Positions 1 to 8,589 of a stretch of 64,000 nucleotides of DNA are shown here, one piece after another; position 1 is the stretch's first letter; each line of letters begins with the position of its first letter. The notes below the pieces were generated by a model. That model searched no databases and was not told the DNA's origin. It saw nothing but the letters and a program-made list of their open reading frames with translations. The DNA is from Chelativorans alearensis (GTDB lineage: Bacteria; Pseudomonadota; Alphaproteobacteria; Rhizobiales; Rhizobiaceae), in contig NZ_WQNI01000010.1 in NCBI RefSeq assembly GCF_010993735.1, positions 62,001 to 126,000 on the forward strand, in the 5' to 3' direction. The translations under genes were made by a program, and so were the position numbers.

Positions 1-1
1 C

Positions 2-70
2 CCAGCGCAGTCGAAATCGTTACCGATCCCATTGCATCCCGGTGCAAAACGCTACTTCGACGGCAAATAG
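2..70 (+). CDS. C-terminal end of a TAXI-family TRAP solute receptor (partial)
   Basis: Only the last 22 codons lie in the window; the gene starts upstream. The frame ends with a TAG at 68-70 and reads LPIPLHPGAKRYFDGK just before the stop. This resembles the 'lHPGA.rYy' tail of TAXI periplasmic receptors, which bind the substrate for fused 4TM/12TM TRAP permeases. Such a permease begins 98 bp downstream, so the context fits. The call rests on a short motif plus synteny and would be decided by the upstream sequence. Confidence 0.5.
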   Translation, partial: PAQSKSLPIPLHPGAKRYFDGK

Positions 71-168
71 CCCTCAAAACCTTTCGCGCCCCAGGCCTCT
101 CCCGATAAATTCGGCAGCCGCCGCTCGGGAGGGGCTGATCTCCGCAGTATCCATCGACGGTCAAAAAC

Positions 169-2079
169 ATGCCGCTCCGCCTGCCGGTCCTTATAAGCGC
201 CATCGCCTTCCTGCTTGGCACCTTTCACCTGCTCAACGTGGCGGGAGTGATAGTGCTGTCCACACAGGACGTGCGCATTGTCCATCTCATGGGCGCCTTG
301 GCGATCGTCTATCTTTCCACGCCAACATTGCATCGGCTTGACGCCTCGCGGCTGGATAAGGCCTTCGGTGTTGCCCTAGCTGCGGTGGCCACGGCGGCAA
401 GTCTCTATCTCTACTGGCGCTGGCAGGCGATCGCTCTCTCCGGAGGGACGGGCACCGCACGCGACGCCATGGTGGGCCTCGTGCTCCTCGTTCTCGTCCT
501 CGAGGCAGCACGCAGGCGAGTGGGCTTGATGCTTGCGCTGATCGTCGCTGCCTTCTTCGTGTATCCGCTTGTCTCGCCCCATCTGCCGGGATTTCTCGAA
601 GGCCGCGGCTACACCATCAAGCGGCTTTCCGGATTCCTGTCGACGACCAGCGAGGGAATCTACGGCATCCCGATCGGCGTATCGGCCAGCTATATAGTGC
701 TTTTCGCCATCTATGGCGCCTTCCTCGGGCAATTCGGCGCGAGCAACTTCTTCCTTGCATTGGCTAGCCGGCTCACCCGTTCCATGCGCGCGGCCTCAGC
801 GAAAACGGCGGTCATCTTCTCCGCGTTGATCGGGATGATCTCCGGGTCCGCCGCCGGAAATGTCGCCGTTACCGGCTCCATGACCATTCCGATGATGAAG
901 CGCGAGGGCTACGCACCGCACCAGGCCGGTGCCATTGAGGCGGTAGTCTCGACCGGCGGGCAGATCATGCCACCCGTGATGGGCGCAGCCGCCTTCGTCA
1001 TGGCCGAGCTGATCGGCCGCCCCTACGTGGACATCATGCAGGCGGCCACCCTGCCTGCGCTTCTCTTCTTCGTCTCCATCCTCTTCGTCGTTCACCTGCA
1101 GGCGGTGAAGAATGGGCTGAAACCGGGCGCCGGCATCGCATTGCCCCACGCCGTGGAACAGATGCGCGGGTGGCGCCTCTTGGTCGGTGGCGCGCCGTTC
1201 CTGCTTTCCTTCTTTACTCTTCTCGGCCTCATGGTCTCCGGCTACTCGCCTTTCAAGGCGTGTTTCGCCGCCATTGTCGTCATTGTGCTCGCGGATATCG
1301 TCGTGCGGCGGCGACTCGACCGCGATTTCTTCACGCGTGTCGCGCGCGCCATCATCAGCGGTGTGGAAGGCGCCGTGCCCATCGCGATCGCCTGTGCGGC
1401 TGCCGGCATCATTTCAGGTGTGCTTTCGATCACCGGGCTCGGCCCGAAGATCGCCGGCATGATCGTGACCGCCGCCGGCGGCGAACCGCTGATCGCATTG
1501 GTGCTCACCATGTTGACCGCGATCGTTCTAGGCATGGGCCTTCCCACGACCGCCGCCTACCTCATCCTCGCCACCGTAGTGGCGCCTTCGCTGGTCACTA
1601 TCGGTGTTCCGCTGCTTACCGCGCATATGTTCGTCTTCTTCTTCGGCTGCGTGTCCACCATCACCCCGCCGGTCGCACTTGCGTCATACGTGGCCGCCGG
1701 CATTGCCGGCGCGGATATCAACAAGGTGGGCTGGACCGCCTTCTTCTACGGCATCACCAGCTATCTCCTCCCTTTCATGTTCTTTCTCGGCCCTGCCATA
1801 ATGATGCAGGGCGAGGCAGGCGAGATCATCGGCGCGGCGGCAAGTGGACTGCTCGGCGTGCTGGCGATCGCGGCGGCGGTGGTGGGCCAGCTTCGCACCC
1901 CGCTCGGGCCTTTCTGGCGGGCAATATTGTTTGCGGGCGGCGTGGTGCTGATGAAGCCCGGGCTGATCACCGATGTGGCCGGTGTCGCGGTATTGCTGGC
2001 GGCATGGTTTCTCGCCGGTGCGCAGGCAGCGCCCGCCGCGGTGGACCCAACTTCTCCCGCCGCGCAACCCAAAGACTGA
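169..2079 (+). CDS. TRAP transporter fused permease (4TM/12TM)
   Basis: This 636-residue, very hydrophobic protein should be the inner-membrane permease of a TAXI-type TRAP system that imports an organic acid using an ion gradient. The first ~130 residues form about four membrane segments corresponding to the small DctQ subunit, and the remainder corresponds to DctM. The family's conserved block is visible near residues 235-285 (GNVAVTGSMTIPMM, then STGGQIMPPVMGAAAF). Length fits fused TRAP permeases (600-850 aa) at the short end. The start has only a weak upstream ribosome site, so an adjacent start is possible. It is followed after 30 bp by a cupin gene and then by malonyl-CoA decarboxylase, suggesting a dicarboxylate such as malonate as substrate (inference). 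Confidence 0.93.
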   Translation: MPLRLPVLISAIAFLLGTFHLLNVAGVIVLSTQDVRIVHLMGALAIVYLSTPTLHRLDASRLDKAFGVALAAVATAASLYLYWRWQAIALSGGTGTARDAMVGLVLLVLVLEAARRRVGLMLALIVAAFFVYPLVSPHLPGFLEGRGYTIKRLSGFLSTTSEGIYGIPIGVSASYIVLFAIYGAFLGQFGASNFFLALASRLTRSMRAASAKTAVIFSALIGMISGSAAGNVAVTGSMTIPMMKREGYAPHQAGAIEAVVSTGGQIMPPVMGAAAFVMAELIGRPYVDIMQAATLPALLFFVSILFVVHLQAVKNGLKPGAGIALPHAVEQMRGWRLLVGGAPFLLSFFTLLGLMVSGYSPFKACFAAIVVIVLADIVVRRRLDRDFFTRVARAIISGVEGAVPIAIACAAAGIISGVLSITGLGPKIAGMIVTAAGGEPLIALVLTMLTAIVLGMGLPTTAAYLILATVVAPSLVTIGVPLLTAHMFVFFFGCVSTITPPVALASYVAAGIAGADINKVGWTAFFYGITSYLLPFMFFLGPAIMMQGEAGEIIGAAASGLLGVLAIAAAVVGQLRTPLGPFWRAILFAGGVVLMKPGLITDVAGVAVLLAAWFLAGAQAAPAAVDPTSPAAQPKD

Positions 2080-2109
2080 CCCTTTTCGCAATCAACGGAG
2101 AAAATAGAC

Positions 2110-2655
2110 ATGGCACGAAAGTTCCGCCGCGTGGTGACCGGTCACAACGACGATGGCAAAGCGGTGGTAGTTTCCGACAAGGAAGCCTTCAACATCCTCC
2201 AGCGGCCCAACCGCCCCGGCGTGACGCTGACGAATTTCTGGCAGACGACCTCCTCCCCAGCGGAGTTCGACGGCCCCGAGGAGACGGTGGAAGGTCCGCT
2301 CGTGTTGCACCCGCCCAAGGGCGGGACGGTCTTCCGCGTCGTGGAGTTCGAGCCGGAGGACCCGGAGGTGCTGGCGCGTCTTGACGGCAAGGCTGCCTTT
2401 GCGGAGATGGGTGCGGCCGCCAACATCGTGGAGAACGCGCGGCACCCCTTCATGCATCGCACCGACAGCGTCGATTATGCCATCATCCTCAGCGGCGAGA
2501 TTACCATGCTGCTGGACGATACGGAGGTGCATCTCAAGACGGGCGACGTGGTCGTCCAGCGCGGCACCAATCATGCCTGGTCGAACCGCGGAACCGAGAC
2601 CTGCCAGATCGCCTTCGTGCTGGTGGACGCCGTGGCGCGGCAGGGAGCGGTCTAG
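2110..2655 (+). CDS. Cupin-domain protein
   Basis: A 181-residue soluble protein with a single C-terminal cupin barrel. Motif 1 is around residues 115-130 (HRTDSVDYAIILSGE, with the usual His and Glu metal ligands). Motif 2 is around 144-158 (GDVVVQRGTNHAWSN, with the final His). The first ~90 residues form an extra beta-rich region. No signal peptide is seen, so it is probably cytoplasmic. A ribosome site (GGAGAAAA) precedes the ATG. It sits between the TRAP permease and malonyl-CoA decarboxylase with gaps of 30 and 12 bp, so it is probably co-transcribed. Function is not determinable; small cupins in catabolic operons may be isomerases, decarboxylases or ligand sensors. Confidence 0.85.
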   Translation: MARKFRRVVTGHNDDGKAVVVSDKEAFNILQRPNRPGVTLTNFWQTTSSPAEFDGPEETVEGPLVLHPPKGGTVFRVVEFEPEDPEVLARLDGKAAFAEMGAAANIVENARHPFMHRTDSVDYAIILSGEITMLLDDTEVHLKTGDVVVQRGTNHAWSNRGTETCQIAFVLVDAVARQGAV

Positions 2656-2667
2656 GGATCGGCAAAC

Positions 2668-4023
2668 ATGGCAAGCTCGCTCTTCCGCGAATTTCTGCGC
2701 CAACTCAGCGAGCGGGGCATAACCATGCTCGGCCGTCCGCGCGGGGCAAGCTCCGGCAATCTGGTTTCCCTCAGCGAGCAACTCCTGTCCGGCCGCGGCG
2801 AGGCTTCAAGCGCCGCCTTGGCGCAACTGGTGCTCGATATTTATGCCGGGGCCAGCCCGGAAGCGCGGCTTGCCTTCCTGACCGCGCTGGCGAAGCACTT
2901 CGGCGCAGACGAGCGCGGCGTGGGAACCGCAATCGAGGCCTGGTGCGCCAAGCCTGATGCCCTCGCTCTCAACGCGCTTCACCGGGCCACCGAACCGCGC
3001 CGGCAAGAGCTCATCAGGCGCCTGAATATGGCGCATGGGGGCACGGCAGCACTCGTGCGCATGCGCGAGGATATTCTGGCATATCTGGGGTCCAACCCGG
3101 AACTGAGGCCCGTGGACGTGGACTTCGCCGATCTGTTCTCCTCCTGGTTCAATCGGGGATTTCTCTTGCTGCAATCCATCGACTGGACAACGCCGGCGCA
3201 CATCCTTGAAAAGATCATCCGCTATGAGGCGGTGCATGCCATCTCCGACTGGGACGATCTGCGCGGGCGCCTGGAGCCGCAGGATCGTCGCTGCTTTGCT
3301 TTCTTCCATCCGCAGTTGATCGATGAGCCGTTGATCTTCGTGGAAGTGGCGCTGACCTCCGAAATTCCTGCGGCCATCGCCCCTCTACTGGCGCAGGACC
3401 GCACGCCGATCCGGGCGCGCGAGGCGACGACGGCGGTGTTCTATTCCATTTCCAATACCCAGAAGGGGCTCGCCGGTGTCTCGTTCGGCAACTTTCTTAT
3501 CAAACAGGTGGTCAACCTGCTTAAGGAAGAACTGCCGAGTCTGAAGAACTTCGTCACCCTCTCGCCTGTCCCGGGCTACGCGCGCTGGCTCGATGCCGAG
3601 CGTGCCCAGGAGAGGTCCGATGCTCTTGACGATGAGACGAAAGAGGCGCTCCGCCTGCTCGATGAGCAAGGCTGGTATGCGGACGAGGAAAAGACGGAGC
3701 GTCTGCGCCGGCCGCTCCTGTCCGCTGCCGCGTGGTATTTTCTGAAGGCGAGATCGGGCAAGGGGCGCCCGCTCGACCCGGTCGCCCGCTTCCACCTCGG
3801 CAATGGTGCGCGGCTGGAGCGGCTCAATTTCCTCGGCGATGTCAGCGCGAAGGGCCTAGCTCAGTCCCACGGGTTGATGGTCAACTATCTCTACCCCCTC
3901 GATGACATCGAGAAGAACCACGAGGCATTCGCAAGCGCGGGCGCGGTGATTGCGTCTCCTGCTGTAAAGCGGCGCCTCAAAGGAGAAGCGAGCCCGCGCG
4001 TTCCGGTAGGCATGCTCGAGTAG
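2668..4023 (+). CDS. Malonyl-CoA decarboxylase
   Basis: Converts malonyl-CoA to acetyl-CoA and CO2 in the cytoplasm. The 451-residue protein has the full family layout: an N-terminal helical domain (about 1-170) and a C-terminal acetyltransferase-like catalytic domain. The catalytic-region motif VFYSISNTQKGLAGV is at about residues 257-271. The conserved histidine motif FHLGNGARLERLNF begins near 375, with His at about 376. These match the Ser/His pair known from the human and rhizobial enzymes. It is the last gene of the TRAP-cupin set, 12 bp after the cupin. In rhizobial mat operons this enzyme (MatA) works with MatB and a GntR-family regulator. A GntR gene lies 2 kb away, but no malonyl-CoA synthetase is in the window. 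Confidence 0.93.
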   Translation: MASSLFREFLRQLSERGITMLGRPRGASSGNLVSLSEQLLSGRGEASSAALAQLVLDIYAGASPEARLAFLTALAKHFGADERGVGTAIEAWCAKPDALALNALHRATEPRRQELIRRLNMAHGGTAALVRMREDILAYLGSNPELRPVDVDFADLFSSWFNRGFLLLQSIDWTTPAHILEKIIRYEAVHAISDWDDLRGRLEPQDRRCFAFFHPQLIDEPLIFVEVALTSEIPAAIAPLLAQDRTPIRAREATTAVFYSISNTQKGLAGVSFGNFLIKQVVNLLKEELPSLKNFVTLSPVPGYARWLDAERAQERSDALDDETKEALRLLDEQGWYADEEKTERLRRPLLSAAAWYFLKARSGKGRPLDPVARFHLGNGARLERLNFLGDVSAKGLAQSHGLMVNYLYPLDDIEKNHEAFASAGAVIASPAVKRRLKGEASPRVPVGMLE

Positions 4024-4100
4024 CACCGGCGAGGTTCTCCAGCGCAACGTGCTTGTGCAGCGTCCTTTTGGACGCACGGTCTCTTAAGGCCGCAGCAGCA

Positions 4101-4478
4101 TCAGCTCGGGATGACACCTGCGGGAACTCCTGCCACCTCTGCAAACTGCGCCAGCGCAAGGGCGGAAAGGGGCGTATCCTCTGCAGGCTTGGCGACCACG
4201 GTGCATCCGGCACCCAACGCCGGGGCAATCTTGCGCGCAATAGGTGCCAGCGGGAAATTCCAGGGCGTGACCAGCGCTACGACGCCCGCAGGCTCCTTAA
4301 CGACGACGAGTCTGCGGTCACTGGACGGTGCGGGATCACCTCGCATAGGCGCGCTTAGCCTCCTCGGCGAACCATTGCCGGCGATGAAGGCCCGGTCCCG
4401 TATCAAAGGTGAGTGGGTCTCACCGCGCGCCAAATGATGTTCATCAAGCTTCACGCCCATCCTCACCTCCCACGCCAA
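4101..4478 (-). pseudogene. Decayed succinate-semialdehyde-dehydrogenase-like gene
   Basis: The readable frame contains pieces of an NAD(P)-dependent aldehyde dehydrogenase of the GabD type in the right order, but most of the protein is gone. An N-terminal piece (DRAFIAGN) is joined, in a different frame, to [10 protein letters not shown], which in intact enzymes lies over 100 residues later. Then GEVIP and [14 protein letters not shown] follow, each shift explained by one missing base. The segment [20 protein letters not shown] and the nucleotide-binding region end at AGVIPS with a stop. Catalytic Glu and Cys are absent. It is therefore a remnant carrying a large internal deletion, two single-base deletions and a 3' truncation, lying between malonyl-CoA decarboxylase and the LeuA-like gene. 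The open frame across it is accidental. Confidence 0.85.
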
Positions 4479-4519
4479 GCCCAGCGGGCTATGACGTTGT
4501 GCTATCTTGCAGACTCCGG

Positions 4520-5740
4520 TCAGGCCGCGCGAGCGGAGAAAACGCCGCCAACGATCTGCCGGAATTCCTCGTCGGTCAGGATGTCGCGCTTGGCGATGCC
4601 CTTCTTCTTCACCGTATCGAGAATTTCGGCGACCTCATCCTCGTTTGCCTCGCCGAGCTTCAATTCCTCGAGCTTGTAGTGGATGGAAGCCTTGCCACTC
4701 TTCTTGCCCAGAACCACCTCACCCCTGCGGCCGGTAAGCTGTGGGTGCGTGCCGAACATGATGAGAGGATCGTGCACGACGAAGTTGATGCCGATACCGG
4801 ACTCGCGGGTGAAGTTCGCCGAGCCGAGAACCGGCTTGTTGCGCGCAATGGGAACGTTGGAAAGCTCTGACAAGAGATCGCCGAGTTCCGTCAGCTTGTC
4901 GAGTCTATAGGGCGTGTCGTAGCCGTAGAGAATGTGCAGCACCATGACGAGCTCTTCCAGCGCGGCGTTGCCCGTGCGCTCACCGAGCCCGTTGCCGCCG
5001 CTATGCACTACTTGTGCCCCTGCCGCCACCGCGGCGATTTCGGTGGCGACGCCCATACCGAAATCGTTGTGCGTGTGGATTTCGATCGGCAGGCCCGTCA
5101 TCTCCTTGACCCAGCGCACCATATATTTGACGGCCTCGGTCGTGGCGCAGCCCATCGTATCCACGATGCCGATGGAATCGGGCGGCGAGAGGTCCATGAT
5201 GCCCTTGCACAGGTCCGACAGGTCTTCCGGACGCGCCCGCGTTGTGTCGTAGGGGAAGAACACGGCGTAAAGGCCCTGCTCGCGCGCATAGTTGATGACC
5301 GGCGCACTTTTTTCCAGCACGTCCTTCCAGGTCCAACCGAACTGGGTTCTGAGCTTGGGGTAGCCGATCGGCACCTCGATAATGACGCCATGGGCGCCGC
5401 ATTCGAGCGCTAGGTCGATGTCCTGCTTCATGGCCCGGGCAAAGGTGAAGATGCGCGACTTCAGCCCGAGCTTTGAAATCTCCCTGATCGCCTCGCGGTC
5501 CTGTTGCGAGACGGCCGGCATGCCCGCCTCGATCCGATCGACACCCACCTCATCGAGCTTCTGGGCAATGCGGATCTTAGCATCGACCGTGAAAACCACG
5601 CCCGGCGTCTGCTCGCCGTCTCGGAGCGTCGCGTCGTGAATTTCCACCTTCTGCGGCAAGTCGAGCATCTTCAACACTTCGGGTATGAAATTGTACGGGC
5701 TGACCCACCATTTGCCGTCCTCGATATGATTCGTCCTCAT
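4520..5740 (-). CDS. LeuA/homocitrate/citramalate synthase-family enzyme (HMGL-like)
   Basis: Belongs to the TIM-barrel acyltransferase family that condenses acetyl-CoA with a 2-oxo acid. Motifs seen are [16 protein letters not shown] near residues 34-48 (metal and substrate site), [11 protein letters not shown] (metal-binding HxH) near 200, and [12 protein letters not shown] near 228. At about 406 residues it lacks the C-terminal regulatory domain of classical 2-isopropylmalate synthase and is closer in size to homocitrate synthase. The ATG at 5738-5740 was chosen because GGAGAGG lies 8 bases upstream; a TTG seven codons earlier is the alternative. It is divergent from the GntR gene across a 210-bp spacer holding an inverted repeat. 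Substrate is unknown; production of acetyl-CoA by the neighbouring decarboxylase is a plausible link. Confidence 0.85.
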   Translation of the reverse strand: MRTNHIEDGKWWVSPYNFIPEVLKMLDLPQKVEIHDATLRDGEQTPGVVFTVDAKIRIAQKLDEVGVDRIEAGMPAVSQQDREAIREISKLGLKSRIFTFARAMKQDIDLALECGAHGVIIEVPIGYPKLRTQFGWTWKDVLEKSAPVINYAREQGLYAVFFPYDTTRARPEDLSDLCKGIMDLSPPDSIGIVDTMGCATTEAVKYMVRWVKEMTGLPIEIHTHNDFGMGVATEIAAVAAGAQVVHSGGNGLGERTGNAALEELVMVLHILYGYDTPYRLDKLTELGDLLSELSNVPIARNKPVLGSANFTRESGIGINFVVHDPLIMFGTHPQLTGRRGEVVLGKKSGKASIHYKLEELKLGEANEDEVAEILDTVKKKGIAKRDILTDEEFRQIVGGVFSARAA

Positions 5741-5778
5741 CCTGAAATCCTCTCCATTCAACCTTGCCCTCGTAATAA

Positions 5779-5803
5779 TCGATTTTTTTGCTCTGTAAAT
5801 CGA
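5779..5803. promoter_or_regulatory. Inverted repeat TCGATTT-N11-AAATCGA, candidate GntR operator
   Basis: Perfect 7-bp arms separated by 11 bases, in the divergent spacer between the LeuA-like gene and the GntR regulator. It starts 39 bp upstream of the LeuA-like start codon. A further AAAAATC half-element overlaps at 5803-5809. Position and symmetry fit an autoregulatory operator; no experimental link is known to me. Confidence 0.45.
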
Positions 5804-5950
5804 AAAATCAATTTTCTTCCTGCAAGCCAGGATAGCGATTGTGCTGTCCTTTACGCTCCGCTATATCTGCAACAAATGGCGCGGGTACGGTTTGTTCGGC
5901 TTCTTCATGGTTCCTGCGCCTTACCTTCCGCAGGAGGCTCTCAAACAGCC

Positions 5951-6664
5951 ATGCTCGACAGGATAAAATCGACAAAGTCGGCTTCTGGTGAAGAATCTGA
6001 GACGGAGGGAGGCCCCGCCTCTCTGACGAGTCGCATCTATGCGCGGCTTCGAGCCGACATCATTTCCGGCGTTCTGGAGCCGGGAGCAAAGCTCAAGATC
6101 GAAGATCTGCGCCAGCGCTACGATTCCGGGGCTAGCCCCATTCGGGAGGCACTCAGCCTGCTCACTTCGCATCAGCTCGTCGAGCGGCTCGACCAGCGCG
6201 GTTTCCGCGTCTCGTCTATCAGCCTCGAGGAGTTCGATGAGTTGCTGAAAACGCGGTGCTGGCTAGAGGAGCGCGCGCTGCGCGAATCGATAGCGCATGG
6301 CGATAAGCGCTGGGAGGAGGAGCTCGTGATCGCCGCCTATCGCCTCTCTCGCGCGCCCCGCAACTCGGGCGGCAACCCAGTCGCCACCAATGACGAGTGG
6401 GAGAAGCTGCACAAGGATTTCCACTTGACGCTCATCTCGCGCTGCGGCTCGCGTTTCCTGCTTAATTCCTGCGATGAGCTTTACGATCAGAATGTGCGGT
6501 ACCGCAAAGCAGCAAGCTCGGTGGCCTATCCCGAGCGCGACGTGCGCGCAGAGCACGAGGGCATCGCCGATGCCGTGCTCGCCCGCGATGCGGACCGTGC
6601 GGTTCAACGGCTTGTGGCGCACTATACGAACACTGGAAGTTTCCTGCGAAAACACTTTGAATAG
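5951..6664 (+). CDS. GntR-family transcriptional regulator, FCD type
   Basis: A 237-residue DNA-binding protein. The N-terminal winged helix-turn-helix is around residues 25-90 (LTSRIYARLRADIISGVLEPG, then GASPIREALSLL, QRGFRVSSIS). It is followed by an all-helical FCD ligand-binding domain to about residue 225, with conserved His and Asp residues such as LHKDFHLTL and EHEGIADAVLARD. The ATG at 5951 gives normal family length; ATG 5876 would add 25 residues. It is divergent from the LeuA-like gene and about 2 kb from malonyl-CoA decarboxylase. MatR, regulator of rhizobial malonate operons, is also GntR-FCD, so a malonate-related effector is possible but unproven. Confidence 0.9.
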   Translation: MLDRIKSTKSASGEESETEGGPASLTSRIYARLRADIISGVLEPGAKLKIEDLRQRYDSGASPIREALSLLTSHQLVERLDQRGFRVSSISLEEFDELLKTRCWLEERALRESIAHGDKRWEEELVIAAYRLSRAPRNSGGNPVATNDEWEKLHKDFHLTLISRCGSRFLLNSCDELYDQNVRYRKAASSVAYPERDVRAEHEGIADAVLARDADRAVQRLVAHYTNTGSFLRKHFE

Positions 6665-6778
6665 CTAGCCCGGCAACGGGCGCAAAATCCGTTGCGCGGA
6701 CAAAACTTGGTCGAGCATAGTTTGCACGCGGCAGTGGTCAGCGAGTCCATCGAAATCCCGCCACACTTGTAACTCCCA

Positions 6779-6851
6779 TCCGGCCCTCCGTCCGAGATAG
6801 CGTCTCCGTATCCCAACCGTTGGAAACGGTGAACTCGACCGGAGGGCCGGA
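6779..6851 (+). promoter_or_regulatory. Folded leader that can cover the ribosome-binding site of the 6853 gene
   Basis: The 12 bases at 6779-6790 (TCCGGCCCTCCG) are the exact reverse complement of 6840-6851, which contain the Shine-Dalgarno GGAGGG just before the ATG at 6853. Between the arms lie two smaller hairpins: GAGA-tagcg-TCTC at 6794-6806 and ACCGTT-gga-AACGGT at 6816-6830. Together they would make a three-way junction whose closing stem hides the ribosome site. This architecture is seen in translational riboswitches, RNA thermometers and autoregulated leaders. I do not recognise a known class. A DNA operator role for the repeats is the alternative. Confidence 0.55.
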
Positions 6852-6852
6852 A

Positions 6853-7146
6853 ATGAGCAAGTTTGCAGTGACAGGGAAGGTCGATTCGTTGCTCGGGCCA
6901 GCGGTCGGTGTGACCGGCTGGCTCGGGCTCGCCGCTGCCCCGATCTTCGCACTGATGGCCGGGATTTCCGCCGCCGGCTCGCCTAGCATGACGATGTGCT
7001 CTGCCGCCTCAACTTCCCTGCCGATCAACGACATGGCCCTGATGTACCTGCTGATGATCTTCTTTCACCTGTCGCCGTGGCTGAAACTCCTACCCGCCCG
7101 TTCGCAGCGCCGCGACATTCCCGTCACCCAAACCGAAGGAGACTGA
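6853..7146 (+). CDS. Small membrane protein of unknown function
   Basis: A 97-residue protein with two likely membrane segments, at about residues 11-38 (GPAVGVTGWLGLAAAPIFAL region) and 61-80 (ALMYLLMIFFHLSPWLKLL region). A short cysteine-containing loop lies between them and the C-terminal tail is charged. The ATG at 6853 directly follows GGAGGGCCGGAA. It ends 2 bp before the DUF899 gene, so the two are surely translated from one transcript. I do not recognise the family. Its tight linkage suggests it assists or is co-regulated with the DUF899 protein. Both lie behind the folded leader at 6779-6851. Confidence 0.7.
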   Translation: MSKFAVTGKVDSLLGPAVGVTGWLGLAAAPIFALMAGISAAGSPSMTMCSAASTSLPINDMALMYLLMIFFHLSPWLKLLPARSQRRDIPVTQTEGD

Positions 7147-7148
7147 CA

Positions 7149-7841
7149 ATGCAACACGCTGTTGTTTCACACGATGACTGGCTGACCGCCCGCCGGGACC
7201 TGCTGAAGGCGGAGAAGGAACTCACGCATCTTCGCGACAAGGTCGCGCGAGAACGGCTCGCCCTGCCATGGGTGCGCATCGACAAGGAATACGTGTTTGA
7301 CACGCTGGATGGCCCGCGCACGCTCGCTGATCTCTTCGACGGCCGATCGCAACTTCTGGTGCAACATTTCATGTTCGCTCCGGGATGGAAGGAAGGCTGC
7401 CCGAGCTGCTCCTTCATGGCCGATCACACCGACGGCATGAACATGCATCTGGCGCATCACGACGTCACCATGATCGCCGTGTCGCGCGCACCGCTTGTCG
7501 AGATCGAGCGCTACCGCAAGCGCATGGGCTGGCAGTTCAAATGGGTGTCGTCCTTCGGCAACGACTTCAACTACGATTTCCGCGTCAGCTTTACACCGGA
7601 AGAAATCGCCACGGGTGAGATCGACTACAATTTCGGCGAATGGTCGGAGACCGGCGAGGAATGGCCCGGCGTCAGCGCGTTCTTTAAGAACGACGTGGGC
7701 GAGGTTTTCCGCACCTACTCCACCTATGGGCGCGGCGTTGAGGTGATGATGGGCACCTACAATATGCTCGATCTCGCTTCGAAGGGCCGCAATGAAACCG
7801 AGGGGATGGACTGGGTGCGCCGCCACGATCGCTATGAGTAG
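7149..7841 (+). CDS. DUF899 thioredoxin-like family protein
   Basis: A 230-residue cytoplasmic protein of the DUF899 family, distantly thioredoxin-like. Recognisable segments are LALPWVRIDKEYVFDTLDG (about 38-56), LLVQHFMFAPGWKEGCPSCSF (about 75-95, with the CPSC pair at the redox position), and the C-terminal EVMMGTYNMLDLASKGRNE. The CxxC-like pair is typical, but biochemical function of the family is not established. It follows the small membrane protein by 2 bp. A long non-coding stretch follows it. The assignment to family is firm; any role in redox chemistry or stress is inference. Confidence 0.88.
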   Translation: MQHAVVSHDDWLTARRDLLKAEKELTHLRDKVARERLALPWVRIDKEYVFDTLDGPRTLADLFDGRSQLLVQHFMFAPGWKEGCPSCSFMADHTDGMNMHLAHHDVTMIAVSRAPLVEIERYRKRMGWQFKWVSSFGNDFNYDFRVSFTPEEIATGEIDYNFGEWSETGEEWPGVSAFFKNDVGEVFRTYSTYGRGVEVMMGTYNMLDLASKGRNETEGMDWVRRHDRYE

Positions 7842-8073
7842 CCGCCCAAGGAGCAGTGGCATGATGACCGTAGCAAACGATTAATGAGGTGATTGCCGGT
7901 CTCCAACCGGGTTCAGCGACCAGGTACTCATTGCCCGCCTCTTTTCTCCGAGGTGGCGTTCCCGCCGCCTTGCCACCCTTCTACGAACCGTTATTGGTTT
8001 GCGAGGTACGCGCCCCCGATTTGAACCCGCAAAGTTAAGTCGTTGATTGAACCGACCTGTGAGCAGCCAAAAC

Positions 8074-8110
8074 AAAACCCCGCTAACCGATTTGTTTAGC
8101 GGGGTTTTTT
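8074..8110 (+). terminator. Rho-independent terminator
   Basis: AAAACCCCGCTAA (8074-8086) pairs with TTAGCGGGGTTTT (8096-8108) around a 9-base loop, followed by T residues to 8110. The A-rich 5' flank would also let it act on the minus strand. It lies about 230 bp past the DUF899 stop codon and insulates it from the secretion locus. Confidence 0.85.
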
Positions 8111-8560
8111 GTTGTGCTTTTGGTTGCGGGGGCGGCTTCAACCTTTGTCCTAACGTCCCCAAGGATGCACCATCAGCTCGCCACGTAGCTCGGCATGCAC
8201 CTCGCCGCGCTTCCTGCCCGGCAGAAGGACGGGGATAAGCCAGTTCCTGTCAGATGCACGAGCACGTCGATTCGATGTCGTCTGCGCCGAGGCTCTCGAC
8301 AGGATTTCCCGCGATCCGGGCCTCAACCCGAGGAGGAGCACGTCAGAAAGAATGTCCCTGATCTTCGCATTGTTGAGGATCGGCTAGAACTTGGCCCTTC
8401 CGTAATCCATCACCGAGATGCTGCCGCTCAAGGTGCGGTATCGGCCGAAAGGAGGTGCGAGGCTAATTCAAATGATTTATCGGAGGCCATCTAAATAATG
8501 TATATACATAATATGAATGAATAATTTTCGTTATTTCTAGTCCTTTGAATGATGTTTTAT

Positions 8561-8589
8561 TTATTGTTTTTGGTTGTTTTCTCTATAAT
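8561..8589 (+). promoter_or_regulatory. Candidate promoter in AT-rich island upstream of secretion locus
   Basis: A perfect -10 hexamer TATAAT is at 8584-8589, with TTATTG (poor -35 match) 17 bases upstream at 8561-8566. The surrounding AT-rich tract is exceptional for this window. If used, the transcript would carry a ~310-base leader before the ATG at 8909. Confidence 0.4.

Noticed and set aside
1170-2384. A long plus-strand frame overlapping the TRAP permease and cupin genes
   Set aside because: Its product is an Arg/His-rich low-complexity sequence, typical of an out-of-frame read of GC-rich coding DNA.
7960-8045. A tRNA-like T-arm pattern (GGGTTCAAATC on the minus strand)
   Set aside because: The flanking bases do not form the T-stem or acceptor stem, and no anticodon arm can be drawn; it is not a tRNA and not a convincing attachment-site remnant.
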